Shown here: positions 1-5,228 of the stretch, one piece after another | How positions within the stretch are numbered: position 1 is the stretch's first letter | Layout: every line of letters begins with the position of its first letter | NCBI GenBank assembly: GCA_913058195.1 | Contig: CAJXPP010000167.1 | Span: 1 to 5,228 of the forward strand | DNA length: 5,228 nt | From: an uncultured Gammaproteobacteria bacterium | GTDB lineage: Bacteria > Pseudomonadota > Gammaproteobacteria > Nitrosococcales > Methylophagaceae | Reading direction: 5' to 3' | Made by a program: the position numbers and the translations under genes | Notes under the pieces: generated by a model | What the model saw: only the letters and a program-made list of their open reading frames with translations | Database searches by the model: none | Told to the model about the DNA's origin: nothing

Positions 1-48
1 TCTACACAGAGTAGATCGTCGGCAGCGTCAGATGTGTATAAGAGACAG
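1..48 (+). other. Nextera i5 sequencing adapter (artefact)
   Basis: This is not genomic DNA. Bases 1-7 (TCTACAC) match the end of the Illumina P5 segment. Bases 8-15 (AGAGTAGA) match the i5 index I remember as S504/N504. Bases 16-29 (TCGTCGGCAGCGTC) are the Nextera read 1 segment. Bases 30-48 (AGATGTGTATAAGAGACAG) are the 19-base Tn5 mosaic end. All four parts are in the expected order without a mismatch. Genomic sequence starts at 49, and the argS frame should not be extended into this stretch. The identification rests on remembered adapter sequences, but a chance match of this length is not credible. Confidence 0.98.
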
Positions 49-1052
49 TATTAGGTGACAAGGATTATCGTCATGTTTTTGATTTAGGATTAGATTCTAT
101 TTTATCGGGTATCCGTGAAGATCTTGCTGATTTTGGTACTGAGTACGATGAGTTTTTCTCAGAACGTGCATTAATGGAGACAGGTGTAGTTGAACAAGCC
201 ATCGAACAACTAAAATCCGAAGATGTATTGTATGAAAAAGAAGGTGCTTGGTGGTTTAAATCAACTGACTATGGCGATGAGAAAGACCGTGTTGTAGTAC
301 GTGATAATGGCCAAACAACCTATTTTGCTTCTGATATTGCCTATCACCTAAATAAATTTAACCGTGGTTTTGATACGGTAATAGATATTTGGGGTAGTGA
401 TCATCATGGCTATATTCCTCGGGTTAAAGCATCACTGACGGCAATGAAGCAAGATGAAAGCAAATTAAAAGTGTTATTAGTGCAATTTGCCGTGCTGTAT
501 CGCGGTGAAGAAAAAATATCAATGTCGACTCGTAGTGGTCAATTCGTCATGTTAAGAGAATTATTTGAAGAAGTAGGTAAAGATGCTGCTCGTTTCTTTT
601 ATGTATTGCGTGGTGCAGATCAACATATGGACTTTGATTTAGAACTAGCTAAATCTCAAAGTAATGATAATCCTGTTTATTATGTGCAATATGCCCATGC
701 ACGGGTATGCAGTGTATTTAGGCAGTTAGCTGAGCGTGGTTTAACTTGGAATCAATCTCAAGGTGAAGATGCACTAAGTCGTTTAACAGAAGAGCACGAG
801 CATGCCTTAATGGGCATGTTGTCACGTTATCCTGAAATACTAGAATCAGCAGCATTGAATCATACCCCTCATATTTTGGCACATTATTTAATGGATTTAG
901 CACGTGATTTCCATACATACTACAATGCACATTACTTTATCGTTGATGATATTGAGTTAAGTCAGGCTAGGCTAAGTTTGATCACTGCTGTGAAGCAGGT
1001 AATTGAAAATGGTTTAACAGTCATGGGTGTATCTGCACCGGAGACAATGTAA
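49..1052 (+). CDS. argS: Arginyl-tRNA synthetase, C-terminal part (5' truncated)
   Basis: A cytoplasmic class I aminoacyl-tRNA synthetase that charges tRNA-Arg with arginine using ATP. The first complete codon is at 51, giving 333 residues before the TAA at 1050-1052. The frame is open to the contig edge, so the ATG at 174 is internal and not the start. In this numbering the ArgS-typical GSDHHGY lies at residues 115-121. The KMSKS-type ATP-binding loop appears as KISMSTR at 155-161 (bases 513-533), the usual gamma/betaproteobacterial variant. The DALR anticodon-binding domain begins around the PVYYVQYAHAR segment (from residue 208) and runs to the end, finishing in GVSAPETM. ArgS is usually about 560-590 residues, so some 230-250 are missing, including the N-terminal additional domain and the HIGH motif. 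The cut is made by the adapter and assembly edge, not by mutation; no internal frameshift is seen. Confidence 0.97.
1040..1043 (+). promoter_or_regulatory. Ribosome binding site for the SPOR gene, inside argS
   Basis: GGAG lies within the last codons of argS, nine bases before the GTG at 1053. It supports the GTG as the start of the SPOR protein. Because this gene begins right after the argS stop, translation of the two is probably coupled (inference). Confidence 0.6.
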
Positions 1053-1616
1053 GTGGCCCAACAAAGAAAACAACGTAATAACCGTGTTACACAACAAAAA
1101 AATGGCCTGCCTTGGGGGCCAATGCTACTGAGTTTTGTAGTAGGTGGTTTTGTTATGTTTTTAGTTCATCTGAATAATAATGTGGAATCTGACCAGAAAA
1201 ATACTAAAGCAGAGAAGGCCGAAGTAGAAAAAAACTCAAATGCGGTTGAACCTACATTTGAGTTTTATAGTTTGTTGCCAGAGATGGAAGTGATTGTTGA
1301 TAAGCCTAAGTCACCGAAAAGAGTAATAGTGACATCACCCGCTCAGAAAGCAACAACGCCAAGTTCAAGTGCAGAGAAGACACGTTATATGTTGCAGGTC
1401 GGCTCATTTAAGAATGCATCTGATGCCGATACTCATCGAGCAAAACTGGCATTTTTAGGTATAGAGTCAAAAGTACAAACGGTAACAATTGATAACAAAG
1501 ATACCTGGCACCGTGTGCAGGTTGGTCCTATTATCGGAAGAGTGAAAGCTGATAAACTTAAAAAGCAATTAGAGAAGAACGATATTGATTCATTATTAGT
1601 AAGAACTAAAAGTTAG
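1053..1616 (+). CDS. SPOR-domain membrane protein, FtsN-like
   Basis: A 187-residue protein with the layout of an FtsN-like divisome or cell-wall protein. It has a short basic cytoplasmic N-terminus (residues 1-18), one transmembrane helix (about 20-40, from LPWGPMLL to FLVHL), a low-complexity Lys/Glu/Ser periplasmic linker (about 41-110) and a C-terminal SPOR domain (about 111-187). The linker holds a conserved-looking patch, FEFYSLLPEMEV, at 69-80. The SPOR domain shows the two typical strands YMLQVGSF (112-119) and HRVQVGP (153-159). SPOR domains bind septal peptidoglycan stripped of stem peptides. The start is GTG, directly after the argS stop, with GGAG nine bases upstream. An argS-SPOR pair is also found in Pseudomonas, where hslVU follows; here C1 genes follow instead. 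Whether it is the true FtsN of this organism or a paralogue cannot be decided from sequence alone, so no symbol is given. Confidence 0.9.
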   Translation: MAQQRKQRNNRVTQQKNGLPWGPMLLSFVVGGFVMFLVHLNNNVESDQKNTKAEKAEVEKNSNAVEPTFEFYSLLPEMEVIVDKPKSPKRVIVTSPAQKATTPSSSAEKTRYMLQVGSFKNASDADTHRAKLAFLGIESKVQTVTIDNKDTWHRVQVGPIIGRVKADKLKKQLEKNDIDSLLVRTKS

Positions 1617-1647
1617 CTAATATAATTTTTCATAAGGATATTTACAT

Positions 1648-2025
1648 ATGTCGAAAATTAATGAAAAAATTTATTCTGAACAAGAGATTGAAGCTAAATT
1701 AATAGCAGAATTACCTAACTGGATTTTTGAGAATAATTGGATACGTCGAAAATATAAAACCAGTGGTTGGAAAGGTACAATGATGGTAGTGAATACCGTT
1801 GGCCATTTAGCTGAAGCGGCATGGCATCATCCTGACTTAACAGTATCTTATGCATTTGTGATTGTTAAATTGACAACACATAGTGCGAAAGGTATTACTG
1901 ATAAAGATTTTGAATTAGCAAAAAAAATAGAAGAAGTAGTGCAGTGGCAACCGGGCCTACAAGAAGGTAGTCCTTTTGAGGGCACGCCTTCTGATCCACG
2001 ATTTAAATATATTAAGTACGACTAA
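1648..2025 (+). CDS. Pterin-4a-carbinolamine dehydratase (4a-hydroxytetrahydrobiopterin dehydratase family)
   Basis: A 125-residue cytoplasmic protein of the PCD/DCoH (PhhB-like) family, whose members dehydrate 4a-hydroxy-tetrahydropterins to quinonoid dihydropterins. The family signature is complete: E56-x3-H60-H61-P62, Tyr68, His78 and Asp87 at the expected spacings. It is followed by the common THSAKGITDKDFELA-type segment (77-91). The protein is longer than the usual 95-115 residues because of a tail from about residue 99, rich in Gly, Pro and acidic residues and ending in YIKYD. The ATG at 1648 has AAGGA at 1634-1638, nine bases upstream, and the gene ends 11 bases before fhcB, so the two are very probably co-transcribed. 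No phenylalanine hydroxylase is visible. Given the neighbours, a role in making, repairing or recycling tetrahydromethanopterin is a reasonable inference; the true substrate is unknown. The family call is firm, the pathway role is not. Confidence 0.93.
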   Translation: MSKINEKIYSEQEIEAKLIAELPNWIFENNWIRRKYKTSGWKGTMMVVNTVGHLAEAAWHHPDLTVSYAFVIVKLTTHSAKGITDKDFELAKKIEEVVQWQPGLQEGSPFEGTPSDPRFKYIKYD

Positions 2026-2036
2026 GGACATAAACA

Positions 2037-3311
2037 ATGACAGAAATGACAAAGCCTGAAATTTGGCAAGATGTGCCTAGTCCATTTTGTGGCATTGCCT
2101 CTGATGATCTTCAAATTAAAGTTGAAGGATTAACAGTATCAATCGTAGAAAATGGTGATGACGTTACGCGCAAGGGATTTGAAACGCCGATTACAGATGT
2201 TTCTCCCCGTATTAATGGCAAAGATGTGTCTTTAGACCAAGCTATTTCGCATATCACTCACTTACTTCGCGACAGTAAGCAGCCCGTTATTAGTGGTATG
2301 GCGACCGATTTAAATGGTGCTCGTTCTGCAATCGCCCTAGCTGATAAAAGTCGCGCCACTATTGATAATATGGATTCAGCAGCCAGTATGCGTAATATCT
2401 TAGTATTGCAAGATACGGGGTATATGCTTACCACGTTGACAGAAGTGCGAAACCGAGTTGATTTATTAGTGGTGGTAGGAAGTGATATAGAAGCCAGTTA
2501 TCCACGGTTTTTTGAGCGAATGGTCTGGAATAAAGAAAGTATGTTCGACCAAGATATTGCATCACGTGAAGTGGTTTATTTAGGTAAAGCGCCCACAGGC
2601 AATGCATCTACCTCGCCTCAAGGAAAAAAAGCACAAGTACTTGTTTGTGATGATGCTGATTTACCAGAAGTGATGTCGGTATTACGTGCCATAGTAAACG
2701 GTAAAGTAGTTCAAGCTAAACAAGTGGGTGGTATTGCTGTTAGTGATTTAGCCGTATTAGCTGAACAATTAAAACAAGCTGCATATTCTGTAGTGGCATG
2801 GGACGCTGGTAATTTAGAGATTGCCCATGCTGAAGCGACAGTGCAAACACTATGTGAAATGGTTAAAGATCTTAACCTAGACACGCGTAGTAGTGGATTA
2901 CCATTAGGTGGTAAAGAAGGCAGTATTACGGCAAATCAAGTCTCTGCATGGCAATCAGGTTATCCCATGAGAACTAACTTTAGCCGTGGTTATCCTGACT
3001 ATGACCCTTTTTTATCTGATACTAAACGGATGTTAGATAATGATGAGGTAGATACGCTAGTGTGGCTGTCTAGCTACAATATTGATCGTACACCGCCAAC
3101 ATCAAATGCAAAAACGATTGTACTAGGCCGATCAGGAATGACGTTTGAGCAAGAGCCAGAAGTATTTATTCCTGTGGGCACACCAGGAATTGATCATGCT
3201 GGACGAACATTCCGTTGCGATGGTGTGGTATCAATTCCATTAAGAAAATTACGTGATAGTGGTTTGCCAAGTACATTTGATGTACTAACAGCCGTCGAAC
3301 AAGCGTTATAA
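2037..3311 (+). CDS. fhcB: Formyltransferase/hydrolase complex subunit B (formylmethanofuran dehydrogenase subunit B homologue)
   Basis: A 424-residue relative of archaeal FwdB/FmdB, the molybdopterin-oxidoreductase-fold subunit of formylmethanofuran dehydrogenase. In methylotrophic bacteria it is a subunit of the Fhc complex, which produces formate and has no redox activity of its own. Recognisable blocks are SPFCGIASDD (15-24), ATIDN (107-111), LQDTGY (124-129), the TEVRNRVDLLVVVG block (135-148), and a region containing ANQVSAWQSGYP (299-310) and SRGYPDYDP (316-324). The archaeal CPFCGxxCDD cluster motif is degenerate here: only Cys18 remains, with Ser15 and Ser22 at the other two cysteine positions. 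By alignment from memory, Ala116 occupies the archaeal metal-ligand cysteine position. Loss of iron-sulfur and molybdenum/tungsten binding is typical of bacterial FhcB and need not mean a dead gene. The start has AAGGA at 2024-2028, overlapping the previous stop, eight bases before the ATG. The next ATG, at codon 4, is less well spaced. fhcA begins 15 bases downstream. Confidence 0.95.
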   Translation: MTEMTKPEIWQDVPSPFCGIASDDLQIKVEGLTVSIVENGDDVTRKGFETPITDVSPRINGKDVSLDQAISHITHLLRDSKQPVISGMATDLNGARSAIALADKSRATIDNMDSAASMRNILVLQDTGYMLTTLTEVRNRVDLLVVVGSDIEASYPRFFERMVWNKESMFDQDIASREVVYLGKAPTGNASTSPQGKKAQVLVCDDADLPEVMSVLRAIVNGKVVQAKQVGGIAVSDLAVLAEQLKQAAYSVVAWDAGNLEIAHAEATVQTLCEMVKDLNLDTRSSGLPLGGKEGSITANQVSAWQSGYPMRTNFSRGYPDYDPFLSDTKRMLDNDEVDTLVWLSSYNIDRTPPTSNAKTIVLGRSGMTFEQEPEVFIPVGTPGIDHAGRTFRCDGVVSIPLRKLRDSGLPSTFDVLTAVEQAL

Positions 3312-3326
3312 GAGGCGAACGAAGAT

Positions 3327-4994
3327 ATGCTTACAAGATTAACAGGCGGAAAGCTCTACGATCCAGCTCATGGCGTGGATGGAGAAGTACGTGATATTTA
3401 TATTCGTGATGGCCGCATCATTAATAAACCGTTAGATGAAAAAATCACCACAGAGATTGATTTACGTGGAAAAATTGTGATGGCGGGTGCGATTGATATG
3501 CATACCCACATTGGTGGTGGTAAAGTGAATATCGCCCGAACAATGTTGCCAGAAGATCATGCACAAGACGTGATTGCCAGAACAGAGTTAATGCGTAGTG
3601 GTTGTGGCCATGCGGCACCAAGCACATTAACAGCGGGATATCGTTATGCTGAAATGGGCTATACCGCAGGCTTTGAACCAGCGATATTACCAATCAATGC
3701 ACGTCAAGCTCATATGGAAATGCACGATACGCCAATCATCGATAAAGGTGGTTACGCGATGTTGGGTAGTGATGACTTTCTACTCCGTATGATGGCGTCA
3801 AATGATGACCAACAAGCAATTAATAACTATGTTGCATGGACGTTAACTCATTCACAAGCTATTGGTATCAAGGTCGTAAACCCAGGTGGAATCAATGCCT
3901 TTAAATTTAATCAACGTAAATTAGATTTAGATGAAAAGAATAAATTCTACGGTGTCACACCGCGTGAAATATTATTACGGCTTGCACGTGCTGTTAAAGA
4001 ATTAGGCATTCCACATCCATTGCACGTTCATGGCTGTAACTTGGGTGTGCCAGGTAATTTAAATACCACTATCGATACGATGGAAGGTATTGAAGGCCTA
4101 CCAATGCACATGACTCATATTCAGTTTCATAGTTATGGCACTGAAGGTGATTATAAATTCTCATCAGGTTCGGCACAAATTGCTGAAGTGATTAATAAAC
4201 ACAAAAATATCACTGCTGACGTAGGCCAAATATTATTTGGTCAAACGGTTACCGCTTCTGGCGATAATATGCGTCAACATGCAGCGCATCCACATGCACA
4301 TCCAAACAAGTGGGTGAGTATGGATATCGAATGTGATGCTGGTTGTGGTGTATTACCATTCAAATATAAAGATCAAAGCTACGTCAATGCATTGCAATGG
4401 ATGATTGGCCTTGAAACCTTCTTGATGGTTGATGATCCTTGGCGTGTATTCTTAACCACCGATCATCCAAACGGTGCACCATTTACCAGTTATCCTCACT
4501 TAATTAAATTGTTGATGGACAAAACATTCCGTAACGATGTGTTGTCAACCTTGCATCCAGAAGCACAAAAAGCGAGTCACTTAGGGTCACTAGATCGTGA
4601 ATACTCACTCTATGAAATTGCGATTATGACGCGTGCTGGTGCCGCTAGGTTAGTAGGGCTTGCTGATCGTGGTCATTTAGGCGCTGGTGGTGCAGCTGAT
4701 ATTACTGTTTACACAGATCACGCTGATCGCGAAATAATGTTTAGCACACCAGACTATGTGTTTAAAGATGGTCGCATGGTGGTAAAAGACGGTCATTTGA
4801 TTGATGTAACTTGGGGAACAACGCATGTTGTTAAACCTGAATATGACAATAGTATTGAAAAAGAATTAAAACCTTATTTTGATCGTTACCACACTCAGAA
4901 AATGGGTAACTTCAAAATTAGTGATGACGAAATTGTTGATGATGGCAGAGGTAGTCTGACCGTGCAGCCGTTACATAAAGGAGGCCCGATATGA
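3327..4994 (+). CDS. fhcA: Formyltransferase/hydrolase complex subunit A (formylmethanofuran hydrolase, amidohydrolase fold)
   Basis: A 555-residue homologue of archaeal FwdA/FmdA and the hydrolytic subunit of the cytoplasmic Fhc complex. It cleaves formyl-methanofuran (an analogue in bacteria) to formate, the last step of tetrahydromethanopterin-linked formaldehyde oxidation. The amidohydrolase metal site looks intact: H59-x-H61 in DMHTH, a candidate carboxylated Lys182 in IKVVNPGG, His-rich strands PLHVHG (231-236) and HMTHIQFH (261-268), and the catalytic Asp379 in TTDHPNG. The N-terminal GGKLYDPAHGVDGE and C-terminal GGAADITVYT segments belong to the composite beta-sandwich domain of the superfamily. 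The length is normal for the family. The start fits the conserved N-terminus, but its ribosome site is weak: AGAGG at 3311-3315, 11 bases upstream and overlapping the fhcB stop. The stop overlaps the fhcD start in an ATGA. The intact site here contrasts with the degenerate motifs of FhcB and supports a formate-producing complex. Confidence 0.97.
   Translation: MLTRLTGGKLYDPAHGVDGEVRDIYIRDGRIINKPLDEKITTEIDLRGKIVMAGAIDMHTHIGGGKVNIARTMLPEDHAQDVIARTELMRSGCGHAAPSTLTAGYRYAEMGYTAGFEPAILPINARQAHMEMHDTPIIDKGGYAMLGSDDFLLRMMASNDDQQAINNYVAWTLTHSQAIGIKVVNPGGINAFKFNQRKLDLDEKNKFYGVTPREILLRLARAVKELGIPHPLHVHGCNLGVPGNLNTTIDTMEGIEGLPMHMTHIQFHSYGTEGDYKFSSGSAQIAEVINKHKNITADVGQILFGQTVTASGDNMRQHAAHPHAHPNKWVSMDIECDAGCGVLPFKYKDQSYVNALQWMIGLETFLMVDDPWRVFLTTDHPNGAPFTSYPHLIKLLMDKTFRNDVLSTLHPEAQKASHLGSLDREYSLYEIAIMTRAGAARLVGLADRGHLGAGGAADITVYTDHADREIMFSTPDYVFKDGRMVVKDGHLIDVTWGTTHVVKPEYDNSIEKELKPYFDRYHTQKMGNFKISDDEIVDDGRGSLTVQPLHKGGPI
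4978..4984 (+). promoter_or_regulatory. Strong ribosome binding site for fhcD, inside fhcA
   Basis: AAGGAGG, a near-perfect Shine-Dalgarno sequence, lies in the last codons of fhcA, six bases before the fhcD ATG at 4991. It is the strongest ribosome site in the window and fixes the fhcD start. The fhcA stop and fhcD start share the ATGA at 4991-4994, so translational coupling is likely. Confidence 0.85.
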
Positions 4995-5218
4995 TTATCA
5001 ATGGCGTAACTATTGATGAAACCTTTGCTGAAGCGTTTCCAATGAAAGGCACTCGCCTTATCATCACAGCACTTAATGCTAAATGGGCGATGATCTCAGC
5101 ACAAGCGTTTACAGGTTTTGCAACCTCCGTTATTGCCTGTGGTTGTGAAGCAGGCATTGAACGTGAACTCGACCCAAGTGAAACGCCAGACGGTCGTCCT
5201 GGAGTTTCAATTCTAATT
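4991..5218 (+). CDS. fhcD: Formylmethanofuran:tetrahydromethanopterin formyltransferase, N-terminal part (3' truncated)
   Basis: This is the first 76 codons of the Ftr-family subunit of the Fhc complex. FhcD transfers the formyl group between tetrahydromethanopterin and methanofuran (analogue); in this direction it delivers the formyl group to FhcA. The visible sequence has the Ftr hallmarks: the MIINGVTIDETFAEAF start (1-16), NAKWAM (29-34), TGFATSVIAC (41-50), CEAGIERE (52-59) and ETPDGRPGVSI (64-74). The family is about 300 residues, so roughly three quarters is missing. The reading frame is open to 5218, where adapter begins; the following Leu-Ser-Leu codons come from adapter and do not belong to the protein. 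The gene overlaps the fhcA stop by four bases and has a strong ribosome site. The order B-A-D suggests fhcC follows outside the window. Confidence 0.95.
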
Positions 5219-5228
5219 CTGTCTCTTA
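5219..5228 (-). other. Partial Tn5 mosaic end, reverse complement (adapter artefact)
   Basis: CTGTCTCTTA is the first ten bases of the reverse-complemented Nextera/Tn5 mosaic end, the mirror of the end of the left adapter. Ten bases alone would be weaker evidence. However, it sits exactly at the contig end, pairs with a full adapter at the other end, and interrupts a conserved Ftr reading frame with residues that do not fit the family. It is library sequence, not an insertion element. Confidence 0.93.

Noticed and set aside
30..48. Tn5/IS50 mosaic end as a sign of a mobile element
   Set aside because: It is part of a complete indexed library adapter, and no transposase gene is present.
174..176. 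ATG at 174 as the argS start
   Set aside because: The frame is open from 51 to 173 and encodes ArgS-like sequence; the gene is cut by the contig edge and its N-terminal motifs are absent.
801..818. Inverted repeat CATGCC...GGCATG with a six-base loop
   Set aside because: A six-base stem within conserved argS coding sequence, with no T-run or neighbouring gene start; likely chance.
718..930. Minus-strand open frame of 70 codons
   Set aside because: Lies entirely inside argS, which has strong motifs; no ribosome site or recognisable protein.
1621..1626. Perfect TATAAT as a promoter for the C1 operon
   Set aside because: No acceptable -35 hexamer 16-18 bases upstream and no extended -10. A start about seven bases downstream would fall on the ribosome binding site at 1634-1638. 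In AT-rich DNA this hexamer is common by chance.
1617..1647. Terminator between the SPOR gene and the dehydratase gene
   Set aside because: Only 31 bases with a short T-run and no inverted repeat able to form a hairpin.
3445..3693. Minus-strand open frame of 82 codons
   Set aside because: Antisense shadow of the conserved N-terminal region of fhcA, including the HxH motif.
4918..5157. Minus-strand open frame of 79 codons
   Set aside because: Antisense to the fhcA end and fhcD start, both clearly coding on the + strand with a strong ribosome site.

Overview
This window is a short assembly contig from a methylotrophic bacterium that carries the archaeal-type tetrahydromethanopterin/methanofuran C1 pathway. 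Both ends are sequencing-library adapter: a Nextera i5 adapter with an index at 1-48, and the first ten bases of the reverse-complemented Tn5 mosaic end at 5219-5228. Genomic sequence therefore runs only from 49 to 5218. The argS sequence style and the argS-SPOR gene pair resemble Gammaproteobacteria. The DNA is AT-rich, especially at third codon positions. A low-GC gammaproteobacterial methanotroph or methylotroph fits best, but genus cannot be fixed from this sequence.

Layout: all genes are on the + strand and tightly packed. At 49-1052 is the C-terminal part of arginyl-tRNA synthetase (argS), cut by the contig edge. A membrane-anchored SPOR-domain (FtsN-like) protein follows at 1053-1616, starting with GTG directly after the argS stop. 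After a 31-base gap comes a C1 module: a pterin-4a-carbinolamine dehydratase (1648-2025), fhcB (2037-3311), fhcA (3327-4994) and the first 76 codons of fhcD (4991-5218), which runs into the right adapter. No intergenic gap exceeds 31 bases, and no terminator hairpin or convincing promoter was seen.

How the genes work together: FhcA, FhcB and FhcD, with FhcC presumably just beyond the contig end, form the formyltransferase/hydrolase complex. FhcD moves the formyl group from formyl-tetrahydromethanopterin to a methanofuran analogue, and FhcA hydrolyses formyl-methanofuran to formate. FhcB is a structural relative of the archaeal molybdenum/tungsten subunit; here it lacks most iron-sulfur ligands and, by alignment from memory, the metal-binding cysteine. 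The complex thus makes formate in formaldehyde oxidation and detoxification rather than fixing CO2. The dehydratase directly upstream plausibly acts on a pterin in the same module, but that is inference. The argS and SPOR genes are housekeeping genes with no known link to C1 metabolism.

I found no undescribed system. The points most worth following are the adapter ends, the dehydratase-fhc linkage and the degenerate FhcB motifs.
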